From NCBI GenBank assembly GCA_002914805.1, contig JXTB01000117.1, forward strand, positions 766,106 through 830,105: a DNA stretch of 64,000 nt, read 5' to 3'. Below the pieces are notes generated by a model. The model did not search any database, was not told the DNA's origin, and was given only the letters and a program-made list of their open reading frames with translations. Origin of the DNA: Parasponia andersonii (Eukaryota > Streptophyta > Magnoliopsida > Rosales > Cannabaceae). Below, piece by piece: positions 1 through 10,074 of the stretch. The stretch's first letter is position 1. Every line of letters starts with the position of its first letter. A program made the translations under genes and the position numbers.

Positions 1-1422
1 TTAAGTGTGTTGTCACTGTCCGGTTCCAATGCCGGTTGGCATGTACTAGGAGGCTTCACCTTAATGTATAAGGTATCCATTAGCCACCGTGTTGGCTGCA
101 GACCAATAGGTCGACATAGGCTGCTAAGTAGCAAGTGCTACCTTAGTAATGGGCAAGAATACTAAAATTATTTATCAGGGTCAAGGAAGAGTGAGTGAAC
201 CTTTTTTTTTAAGTCGACTAAGTGAATGTCATTCATTCCTCCAATATAACTCCATCGGTACCATTAGTATAGTCATGCTAAATTTAATTATTTTTATAAA
301 AGTAACTAGACACTTCTTAGAGGACAATACTCGTGCATATAGTAGAAATAGAACAACCGGCTATAAGTATCTTAAATATAATACATAAATAATAAATATG
401 TTATTTTAGTTTTTGCCTCAATTTATTCTTATTTTTTTTTAAGTGAGGCTTAACTAATGACTACTACTTACTACAAATTTAAAGGAAAATAATACACATT
501 CTATCAAAATTTGAACTCCAAAACTCACAAACATATTCCTCAAATCTTGGACCAACTGAACTAGCTCAGTTAGCACGCCTTAATTTATTTGAACTCCAAA
601 ACTCACAAACATATTCCTCAAAACCAACTGAACTAGCTCAGTTAGCACGCCTTAATTTATTCTGGTTAAGAACTCAATTTATTCTTGTTAAGAACATATT
701 GAGCGTCATAATTCATAAATCGTAACAAGTCTATATTCAAAAAAGTTTGGAATCATAACTTTTAAGGGGTAAAGTCCAAAAGATATATTATGTTAGGAGG
801 AGAATTTTCCAATAGATCACATGCCTTGTGTGGCCATTAAGACAAAAGTTGGTTCAAATTGTCGATTGAACTACCAAACGAATCTTCTCAGTTCAATGCA
901 CATTATAATTAAAAAAAGTCGCCATTATGCTGTATTCTTAATGAAAAGATTTCATGAGATTACGAAATAATTGGGAAAAACGAAACGAAAAAAAGAAAAG
1001 AAAAGAATAACACGTTTTAATAAAAAAAATTCCACCTTCTCATAAAATAGAACACAAAAGGTCTCCACCTTTACATCAAATCAAAATTTGAACAAAGTAA
1101 CAATATGAATTAAATTGAATTTTTTTTTTCCTTTTTTTTTTTTTTTGTGGCCAAGGGAAATGAAATGGGATATTATTTACAGCTAGTCAAACATTCATAT
1201 TTTAGTCGCACTAAGGCAGCGCGAGCGCGACAAATCTACTACCGTCCCGATAACGCCACGTGTATACAAAATTCCACATATACCCCTTACTAATAGAATC
1301 GAGCCAATGCCTGACATAGCGTGGGCCCCGCCGAGTTTACGGGTCAAAGCCCCTCGTTAAGATAATGCCACGCCACGTCACTGTTCCACCCCTAAAGTCC
1401 CACCGAGTTAAACCGCACGCGT
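1..1422. other. Intergenic, downstream of the ATL gene
   Basis: No supportable gene. The first 160 bases are less AT-rich than what follows and may be the edge of a dispersed repeat, but no ends are visible. A direct repeat lies at 511-660. Bases 3' of about 1190 become GC-richer toward the ATL stop codon and include a G-box-like CCACGTGT at about 1257. An open frame at 149-388 shows no family signature and is probably chance. Confidence 0.5.
511..660. repeat. Two-copy direct repeat of about 75 bp
   Basis: Unit 1 is 511-588 and unit 2 is 589-660. They are almost identical apart from a 6-base stretch (TCTTGG) present only in unit 1. Each carries CTAGCTCAGTTAGCACGCC, which looks like a tRNA-type A box, but no cloverleaf can be drawn. 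Confidence 0.85.
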
Positions 1423-2412
1423 TCACTGAGTCGGATCCTTTCCCCGCTCCATATCCAACTCGTTCGCGGCGCTGCAACCCGGTTGACTATGACCCGAGGG
1501 AGAAAGCCCTCCTGCTCTCCTCTCTCTACTGAGAATCCTCTTAAACGACAGCATTCGACTCATGGGAGACCTAAACGACGTCGTTTGACCCGCTGGCGAG
1601 TTACAACCAGACTCGTCCTCCAATCTCCCGAAGCTCTCGTTCCTTCTTGGCACCTCTATAGACACTCCCACAAGCTCAAACGGCTTCCTCCTACCCCCAA
1701 ACGAGGAGGACGCCACGGAAGAGGACGAGCGGTTGCAGTCGGAGCAAAACGCGGAACTGGGTCTGGGACCCTGACCCGGTTCGGTTTCACCCGATTCGCC
1801 AACGACGATGCAGACCTCGGTCCGGATCTCGGGGTCCGGACCCGGTTCGACCGGGGATCTACAGAGGGGGCAGGTGGAGTGGGAGTGGAACCACATGTCG
1901 ATGCACTCGGTGTGGAAGCTGTGGTTGCACTTGGGTAGGCGGCGACCCGTTTCGTTCTCCTCGAACTCGGACAAGCACACGGCGCATTCCATGGCCGGGT
2001 GGTCCGGGTCGGATTCGGGGAGGTGGGTCTTGGCGGAGTAGACGAAAACAGGCAGGGAGTTGAGCACCGCGGGGTCAAGGCCTCGCGTGGAGGCGGCAAC
2101 CGAGGCGGGGTCGACGTGAAAGACGAGGTGGCTGCGGCGGTGGCGGTTGCGGCGGCTGTTGCGGCGGCGGACGCGGAGGAGGTACCAGCGGGCGTAGAGG
2201 TGGAGGCAGACCATGAGGATGACGACGAAGAACAGGATGACTATGGCGCTGAGCATAATCTTGCCACTGAGGGCGTAGCTCTTGTCGTTGAGGGGAGAGA
2301 AGTCGCGGTTGGGATCTGACGTGAAGCCGTCGTTGCTCATACTGGGCTTCAATCGGTCTAGCTCCGCCAGGACTGGAAGCGATGATGGACGTGGAGATGG
2401 AGCCGTGGGCAT
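1423..2412 (-). CDS. RING-H2 finger ATL-type E3 ubiquitin ligase (329 aa)
   Basis: Single-exon gene, typical of the ATL family of membrane RING-H2 ubiquitin ligases, which pass ubiquitin from an E2 to substrates at membranes, often in defence or carbon/nitrogen signalling. One hydrophobic segment (about residues 51-72) is followed by an Arg-rich stretch, then the GLD motif (111-113), then a complete RING-H2: C143-x2-C146-x15-C162-x-H164-x2-H167-x2-C170-x10-C181-x2-C184, with the Pro before Cys146's loop region replaced by ATL-like spacing and Trp174 in the E2-contact position. The C-terminal third is Ser/Arg-rich and low in structure, as is common. I start at the first ATG; Met25 is an in-frame alternative that would give an N-terminus closer to many short ATLs. 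The coding region is clearly GC-richer than its flanks. A GA microsatellite lies just upstream. It resembles the ATL2/ATL3 branch, but the exact orthologue is not certain. Confidence 0.93.
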   Translation of the reverse strand: MPTAPSPRPSSLPVLAELDRLKPSMSNDGFTSDPNRDFSPLNDKSYALSGKIMLSAIVILFFVVILMVCLHLYARWYLLRVRRRNSRRNRHRRSHLVFHVDPASVAASTRGLDPAVLNSLPVFVYSAKTHLPESDPDHPAMECAVCLSEFEENETGRRLPKCNHSFHTECIDMWFHSHSTCPLCRSPVEPGPDPEIRTEVCIVVGESGETEPGQGPRPSSAFCSDCNRSSSSVASSSFGGRRKPFELVGVSIEVPRRNESFGRLEDESGCNSPAGQTTSFRSPMSRMLSFKRILSRERRAGGLSPSGHSQPGCSAANELDMERGKDPTQ

Positions 2413-2431
2413 AAGGTGTTCGATAAAATGT

Positions 2432-2432
2432 C

Positions 2433-2457
<25 letters not shown>
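2432..2457. repeat. GA/CT microsatellite in the 5' leader of the ATL gene
   Basis: A run of about 13 GA units sits 20-45 bases upstream of the ATL start codon (CT on the coding strand). Such tracts are common in plant leaders and can bind BBR/BPC GAGA factors; a regulatory role here is inference. Confidence 0.7.
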
Positions 2458-2464
<7 letters not shown>

Positions 2465-3757
2465 GGGGGATTTTAAGTGAGGAGATGGAAAAGTGGAGAA
2501 AGGATTGAGAAATAAGAAAAGAGGAGAAGGGGGGGCAGGGAAGGTTCTTGGAAGGGTTGAGTGGGGTGGGGAGTGCAAATGTCCAATAGAGTTTCTCTAC
2601 TGCTTCTTTTACTTATGTGCTAATTACACTCTTAGAACAGAGACGCCAGTGTTGACGCGGAAATTCCCCTTGAAATTACCTTCTTACCCTTTGCCCCTCA
2701 TTTTCTCGTGCTTACTATTTTCTACTCTCGGTTTTCGCTCTTCTTATTTCTTCCAATTTCCCTTTGTTTATTTTTACGTGTGACATGAAAATAGAAACCA
2801 AATGAAGTTTCTTTGTTTGTTTGTTTTCTGAATCTATTAATTTGCTTACTTTACATATTTAAGCTATAAATTTCGATAAATCTCTCACATAAATAAATGA
2901 AATTGTGTTTTCCACTTCAACCCATATTTTGTGGAGGACTGTATATATATTTAAGTTATTCCATCTTTCTCTTATTTGTTGGATCTAACAAAAAAAATAG
3001 ATTTTTTTTTAATAGAAAATGACAGTTAAATTTAATCTAACTTAAGAGCGTTTATAATTTTCACAAATAGAAAGAACAAGAAAATAATTTCAAAAGGAAA
3101 CTTTTCTTAGAAGTTTAGGAAATTATTTTTCTCCTTCGTTTCTCGTGTTCTTTCTCACAAATTATTGTCAAGGCAAAGTCCATGTTCGAAACAAAGGTTA
3201 TAAAATTATTACGGATTAGTATTTAGTAGACATGTCCTTCATTATTTAAATTTAAGAGAAAAAGATTGAGATTAATTACCTCTTTTTTAGATACCTATAG
3301 TATACTTATTTCTCAAGTTCTCACTTTGACCATTATTTTTCTGTGGCCAGTGTCCCGTGACACTAATTTAAAGAAACAAATAAGATCGATCAACCACATT
3401 TATGTTCATTTTAGCGATGCGGTCAAATTAAAAAAAAAAAAAACTCGTTCCACCCAAAATCAAAGTAAAAAATGGATAATTCATATTTCCTTTTTGTCTT
3501 CCTTTAATTTTACATTTTCATTATTCTGTGCATGTAAGATTATTTGGATGACGATGCTTTGAACAGTCTCAATGTCAATGGAAAAGTCAATCTGAAAAGG
3601 TTACATAGTTGAATTGGAAAAAACGTCAAGTTCCTCCCCCCCTCTCCTCTTTCAGGATGTAATTTCATCAAGGATGATGAAAAAGAAACTACATCTAGTT
3701 TCATCTCTAATAAACAGTAACGATGAAGACGAGATGTCTCTTGTTAATTGAGAAAAA

Positions 3758-4366
3758 GGTAATTGCATCAATGATCCCTGAATTATTCAACTATTGACAA
3801 TTTGGCTCTCAAAATTTTAATTAAGGCAATTAAACTCTAAATTTTTTTGATTTGAAGTAATTTAGTTTTTAAACTGTTTAAATTATAATATATTATTAAA
3901 TTTCTAACCAAAAACAGTTATGAATAACATTTGAAAGTATATTAAAAAAGTACTTTGAAAATTTAAGCATAAAAGAGGACAATTATAATTTTTTTTTAAA
4001 AATTTATATCTCCAAGGATCTAGAAAAAAGTATATTAAAATTATATTTCGGAAATTTTAAACATAAAAAAGAACAATCATAAATTTTCTCCAAATTTATA
4101 ACTCCGAAGATCTAAAAAAATGTAACAATCATAAATTTTTTGTTTCTTCAGATATTTTTGTTCAGTTTATTTTCTCTTCAATATACTTTCAGACGCTATA
4201 TATGTGCTCTTTATTTATATTTTTTGTCAAATTTTAGCAATAAGTTACTAGGTTACATTTTAGATAGACCACGAACCAATTTACTTCAAATCAAAAAATT
4301 GAGCGACTAAATTACCACAAATTAAGTGGTTCAAAGGTTAATTGTGCCATAAATCCTTAAGAAAAA
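3758..4366. repeat. Foldback / MITE-like inverted-repeat element
   Basis: The two ends are imperfect inverted repeats of over 100 bases. The left arm, with TTTTTTGATTTGAAGTAA at about 3848, matches the reverse complement of the right arm at about 4277-4300, and outer parts around 3770 and 4340 also pair. The interior is AT-rich and non-coding. A-rich flanks obscure any target duplication. Confidence 0.6.
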
Positions 4367-6811
4367 TGATGTATTTTTGTTTCAAGCAAAGGGTCAACTT
4401 CACCCAGAGGTAGACACGTCGTTAATTTAGTTTCTCAAACAATCTTATTTATTTTGTTAGGGAAGAAACAAACAAGATGTTTTGGCTCGGTCTTTAAATT
4501 ATAACGACGTGTGTTTTGTAATTCCCGAACAAAAACAAATGTCATGTTTAAGACAAAAGCAACATCAGCATTTTGTATTATTTGTAAAAATCTTAGACTA
4601 TGGAAATAACTTATTGTAGAATTTTCAAGCAAAAAAAGACTTATAGTAGATATATTTTTCTAAAATTTTGGAAACAACTAACTTACGTTGAGTAACAAAC
4701 ATTTAGCAGCAAAATTGCCTGCCGAGTGTTACCTTTTTAAAAATGTTTATTAGCTTAAAGCTACATAAAGATTACAGTTAATCAGGGACGAAATTGTCTC
4801 CCAAACGACAAAAAAAATAATATATATATATATATATTATATATTTTAAATTAGACCAAGAAGTTCAAATTAATTTGAATAAATATTAGTAACAAAAAAT
4901 CAAACAAATATCTTTAGAACGTAAAGGCTTTCTTTTCTTCAATAATTTATCTTGTAAAAAATTCATATGAACATAACAAAACGATTGCTATTCCTCGTAT
5001 AACTGAATAATGAATACTTTCCAGTTCGTTTACTAGCATTGGTGTTTAAATTTTAAGTTTACACGTTTGAGAGTCTTGTCGTATTTACGTAATGTGCAGG
5101 AGTTTTTGTTATTTTATTTTTTTGAAACCCACATATGTTCTCAACTTTCTCACATGAGCCTGACTGTCGTGGGCTGACTAGCTTTTTGGCCCAAAATTTA
5201 ATTTGTAACCAAGCTCAAAAGTTTAGTAAAAATTTAGTAAAGAGTTTTTAAAAAAGAATTAGAAATAAGGTCATTATCATTCTGTGGCCCAAAAATTGGG
5301 ATATGACCAAGCTCAATTTTTTATCTTTTATAACTATATGTCCAGCCCAAGTACCCATTACAATTTTGAACCGAAAATGCTTCTGGATAACCTCAGTTAA
5401 GCATCTTCGCGATCGTCCCAAATTTCTTTTCTCGCTACTTTTCCTCATCTCCATGATAAAAATTGCAAACTCAATATTTGAGAAAGAATTCGAGGTTAAG
5501 ATGCTGCAAAATTATGGACTAAATGAGAAAAACTAGATAGAGAGAGAGGATCATAAAATCTAGAGAGAAAAAAGAGAATGAAAAAATAAGAGAGAGAGAG
5601 AGAAATGATTGTGAAGATTAGAGAGAGAAAGAGAACTAAAAGTAATTCGAAAAAAAAGAAAGAGAGGAAAAACAAAACTGGCCTAAAAAGATGAGGGCAA
5701 AAAGAAGGAAAATGATCGGCTATTTGAAAAATTGGACATTTAGTTATAAAAATTAAAAAGTGGGTAACTTCTTAAAGCATTTTAAAAAAGTGGTCTTCCA
5801 CCACAATTTCCCTTAGAAATATATGGTAAGCTTAGTTTCTTTTTTAGATTGGTATTGTATTTTTTTATAAGAAAAATATCACTTTTCAAATTTTTTTTAA
5901 AAATGCTATTTTTAAAATATTAATTACCAATTTTCAAACACTAATAACTAGTAACTAATGCTGATATATAACTGGTAGCTGGTAACCAGTAATCAATTTT
6001 CAGATACTAGTAATTAGTAACATGTTTAAAATTTATATTTTTCTGAAATATTTTTCAAAAGTGCTATTTTTTTTTTTTTAAAAAAAAGGTATTAGAATGA
6101 AAAAAATTTGACCCAACATATTTTTATAATTCTTTTTCGTTTTGTAGGTAGAAGTATTAGAAACCTAAAAATTTATAGCTAAATATCCAACTCACTCAAT
6201 GACGAAAATGAAAATATAATATATTTTTTAAAAAATAAATATTTGATCATAACTTTTAAAACGTAGACATCTTATTAAAGCAATTTAAAAATTTGTCATC
6301 GCCTAATTTTTTTCAGCTGCCATTAATATGGATTGGGTGAGATCGCGTAATTGCCATGGGCTGAGGCCTTTCCAGGGATGGCAGAACACAGAAGCTAAAT
6401 TAATAGATGTGGTACAGTTGTATGGGAAATGCTCATGACCGGGAGTAATTTGGGCCAAAACGACATTTGAAGGGTCATTATTTTCCAAAAGGACTTTTTT
6501 AGCTGTATAACAATATCAGTGATAGGTAGCCACTGTATTTACGATTTCTCTAAGACCAATCACCAGTCGCTGATATTGAGATACTCTTAGAATTCATTCT
6601 ATAGAATACTTATGTGAAAGTCATTTTTACCCACTCCCATGTGGTATTGCCTTAGCTCCTAAGCTTGCGTGGCATGTTTGACTCAAAAATAACGCTTGTT
6701 ACATGAATTATGCCATTTATGCAACTTATACTCTAGTGCGAATTATGGCCATGGCCAAGGCTCCAAAAATGCATTTTTATGTAAAACATTTCTATCTTGT
6801 TGGCGAGTCAA

Positions 6812-6842
6812 CATGCCATGCCATGCCATGCCATGCCATGCC
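6812..6842. repeat. CATGC pentanucleotide microsatellite (six units)
   Basis: Six consecutive CATGC units. CATGCATG-like RY motifs can bind B3 factors, but no nearby gene makes that meaningful here. Confidence 0.9.
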
Positions 6843-7728
6843 AGCTTAGCAGCTTTTGTTAGCAAATCGAAATAAATAAATAATATTAAGAACATAGATC
6901 AACGAAAAGGTTCCATGACTGAAGCACGTGTATGAAATGCTCACAAGCGATTTTGACCAGAAGGCTGAAGATTGAAGAAGATGTCTCTCATTTTGACATG
7001 TGAATCTTTTTTGTTTCGCTCCTTGTTGTATTCATACCGATCAACCCGTGGATTAGTTTTCATTTTAATAAATAATTTTTTTTTTTTTTGGTTTATTGAT
7101 TATGATTCTATTTCTTGTGTTCTGCATGTGATAATTTATTTTAGGATAACATTACAACTCTTAAAGCAACCAACATATGTAATTACTCGTGGTCATCGAT
7201 CAAGACTTTGCATACTTGGTGGGCGGCCGCCATTGGATCTGCTCAATCCTTATCCGTCAATGTCCGCAACTACTATGCTGTATAAAAGTCAAGAGACTTC
7301 TTTTTTCTTTTTGAGAAAAATAAAAGTTGATATAAATTTTTGCTTCCCATTATTCCCTTTTGTTGTTGCTTTGATCCTAATTGGGATCTACTTTTACAAT
7401 TGTTCCTCGTTGCTTTAAAGTTCTAGAAATAAAATAATTAGGTAATTAAGTTTACTCTTTATCATCTTCAGATATTACTATTCATCACAACCACGAGATA
7501 GTGAATCGTTAGTACTAATAACTTGTTTATGCTCTTATTGACATATTAAAATTTACAAGTTTGTACCAAATAAGGCTTAGTGGGACTTTGGCTTTAGAAG
7601 ACAGGCGATCATGTAATAGCAAGGACACAGGAAATAGGACTTGTAATTGGAAATTAGGAATGAGGATGTCGATCCATGGAGAAGGTCCTTCCTATTGGAA
7701 ACTTTTATGATAGTGAACAATTGAAAAG

Positions 7729-7732
<4 letters not shown>

Positions 7733-7768
<36 letters not shown>
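7733..7768. repeat. TA microsatellite
   Basis: About 18 uninterrupted TA units. Similar shorter TA runs occur at about 8624-8645, 12536-12554, 13320-13360 and 13857-13880. Confidence 0.9.
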
Positions 7769-7772
<4 letters not shown>

Positions 7773-8204
7773 TTAACTTAACTAATTTTTTATATTTTAT
7801 TATAAATTAAATGAAAATATCTACTACTACTCAATTATGATCCATCTCACCCATTACGAATTATAAATTTTCACATCTACTTTGATATAAATCGAAACTA
7901 AGACCAATATTTTATATAATGGGCACTTTTAAGCCAACTAACTTTATCAATGAACATCTTATATATAAGTAGCAACATACTAAAAGAACACGCATTTCAA
8001 CACCAAACTAGCTAGTTGTACGCATTTCTATCAGTTTCAAATTGTGTCGAAAATATAATCTAATTTCATACTCTTATGAATCTTATATAATTAGATTATA
8101 TGAGGCATAATTTTAAAACTAAATAAGCGTAACGACTGTTGTATCATAACATTTTATTCTTGTAGGCTCTAACTCCGTAATAAGCCTCATAAAAACTGTA
8201 ACTG

Positions 8205-8890
8205 ATTAGGGATCAGTTTGATAAAGCTGTACATTCAAAAAAAATATATTTTTAACTGTATTGAGGAGAAAATCTATTGTACCGTAAAGTAGTTGAGTAT
8301 TTGGTAAACTGTAATTGAAAAGTATTATGACTGAGAAAATTGTACTAAAATGTTTAATAAACTATATCATCGAACTACTATAGAAATATAGAATTGCCAA
8401 AATAGACATCTTAATGCATATTTTGCAAAGAGCCAATTAAATAAATATGTCAATAGATTTTTTTTTTTTAAAACATACATTAAACATATAAATATTTTCA
8501 AAACATATTTATTTATATGAAAGTAATTTAACTAAATTTATTACTTATCATTTAACATAACTTTCATAAATAAATTTTGAGAATAACGTAAAGATTGTCG
8601 AAAATAACAAGTAATTACTTATTTTATATATATATATATATATATGTTTTTTTTACAAGTTGGTTTAATTTGTATTTTGAAATTTAAACGATGTTAGTTT
8701 TGTCCATCCATAATATCATTAAAAATATCATTAAAGGAAGTTCCATTAATTTAAGATTATGGTTATGATTTTAGACAAAATTATTCAATAATCAGTTTTC
8801 TCATCTTTTACCAAACACCTTTTCACTAAAAAAATGCTTTAAAAAGTGATTTTAACTTTTACAAAAGGCCTACCAAACTCGGCCTAAGAC
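8205..8890. repeat. Probable MITE-like element with degenerate terminal inverted repeats
   Basis: The left end reads GGATCAGTTTGATAAAGCT. The reverse complement of the right end reads GGCCGAGTTTGGTAGGCCT. The pairing is imperfect but is the form often seen at the ends of hAT-like non-autonomous elements. The interior is non-coding and AT-rich. Confidence 0.4.
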
Positions 8891-9269
8891 GTTTTGGACC
8901 AAATCATAACTCTATATTAGCATTCTCTAGAACCACACCTAGGTTAACATGGAGAATTACCTCTTACAAAAACTAATCCTCTATCATTAGAAAAAAAAAA
9001 AAAAAGGAATGCTCTAAAAAGAATTTTTTTCTTCGGTGTCTTCCCCATGTTTTTATAATATTATTATATTAACCACTGTCTTCATTATAACTTCATGCTT
9101 GTGTGCGCGATCTAGTGTGATCAAAATAGTAATAATAAATGGAGACGCGGTTAAACAGGGGAGTCTACAATTGGTAGCCTAAAAAGATAGCAAAGAATAG
9201 CATTTACTAGGGTTTACCCCTCTCAACGGCCATTCCCACCTAGACCTTGACCTTGAGCCCCCAAACCCC

Positions 9270-9300
9270 TCTCTCTCTCTCCCTCTCTCTCTCTCTTCTC
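9270..9300 (+). promoter_or_regulatory. CT-rich leader tract of the small-protein gene
   Basis: An interrupted CTCTCT tract about 130 bases upstream of the start codon, likely in the 5' leader. Pyrimidine tracts near plant transcription starts are common; function is inferred only. Confidence 0.45.
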
Positions 9301-9426
9301 TACTTTCCCCTTCCTCTTCAACAAACCGAAATAACTAAAAGAAAAAAAAAAAACGTAACCAAAAAGAAAGAAGAAAACACATAGAAATATAAGAGAGAAA
9401 ACTGGTTAGAGGGTTTTTCTTCAAAC

Positions 9427-10074
9427 ATGTCAAACAAGTCCCCCATTTTTCCAATGCCTCAACACTTCAGCGACTATGGCTTTGACCCTCAAATCGACTA
9501 CTTTCAGGTTCTTCTCTTCTTCTTCTTCTACTCAAAGCTCTATTTTCTCCTCTGCTCTTATCTGATCCATTTCATTACATTCTCTCTCTCTTCTCATCAT
9601 CGTCAAAACCAGGTCTTGGAAGAAGCAAGGAAGCACAAGCGAGAAACGATAAGATCCATAGACTCCATACACTTCAAGCTCAAGAAGCCTATCTCCAAGG
9701 ACGATATCAAAAAGACCCAGAACGGAAAGAAGAAGAGGTGGTGGAGATGTGCTATGCTTTTCTTCAAATGGAAGTGGGCTTATACCCCTCATGGCCATAG
9801 TACTGCTCATCATGGTTTTGAGGATGTCCACCAGTCCAGGGCTCGGGCCTTTAGGGCCTCCATTTCAGGCCCAGTTTACATCACCGAGAGCAGAAGTGGG
9901 TCCACCACTCCGTATCGGACCACCAGCCGGCCCACGTCGGGACCTCTGGCCGGAACTTTGACTCCTCCGAACAAGGATGAGCTTGATATCCCATATCTCA
10001 GCCTTAGGCACCTTAATATGGAGCAGCAACAGAGAGTCTCTACCTCCGCCATGCCTATTTATTTGGTCACGTAG
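9427..10074 (+). CDS. Plant protein of unknown function, small and basic (180 aa spliced)
   Basis: Two exons, 9427-9507 and 9613-10074, separated by a 105-base GT-AG intron. The spliced product has 180 residues. The N-terminus is acidic/aromatic and joins a basic helix rich in Lys/Arg. A Trp-rich block follows (KKRWWRCAMLFFKWKW, about residues 58-73). The C-terminal half is a Ser/Thr/Arg-rich segment that looks conserved, containing RAFRASISGPVYITESRSGS, and the protein ends in PIYLVT. I have a weak recollection of similar Arabidopsis proteins labelled membrane-associated kinase regulator-like; I cannot confirm this and assign no function. No signal peptide or membrane span is present in the spliced form. 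The intron has no stop and a length divisible by three, so the frame stays open through it (see findings). The two-exon model is preferred because the intron translation is low-complexity and hydrophobic. Confidence 0.8.
   Translation: MSNKSPIFPMPQHFSDYGFDPQIDYFQVLLFFFFYSKLYFLLCSYLIHFITFSLSSHHRQNQVLEEARKHKRETIRSIDSIHFKLKKPISKDDIKKTQNGKKKRWWRCAMLFFKWKWAYTPHGHSTAHHGFEDVHQSRARAFRASISGPVYITESRSGSTTPYRTTSRPTSGPLAGTLTPPNKDELDIPYLSLRHLNMEQQQRVSTSAMPIYLVT

Larger units (their letters stand above)
2458..9426. other. 7-kb AT-rich intergenic region
   Basis: Divergent upstream space of the ATL gene and the small-protein gene. It holds a foldback element (about 3758-4366), a CATGC pentanucleotide run (6812-6842), TA microsatellites and a MITE-like element (about 8205-8890). 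Open frames such as 6972-7418 and 6303-6488 have no recognisable domain, low-complexity composition and no supporting context, so no gene is called. Confidence 0.55.

Noticed and set aside
511-660. tRNA gene
   Set aside because: Only an A-box-like motif is present. No cloverleaf, anticodon arm or B box could be drawn.
1483-2578. Several open frames overlapping the ATL gene on both strands
   Set aside because: They are shadows in GC-rich coding sequence, Arg/Pro- or Val/Gly-rich and without domains. Only the minus-strand frame 2412-1423 has a RING-H2 and a membrane span.
6972-7418. 148-codon frame on the plus strand
   Set aside because: Phe/Leu-rich translation through poly-T runs, with no recognisable domain, no GC rise and no intron signals. 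It is probably chance.
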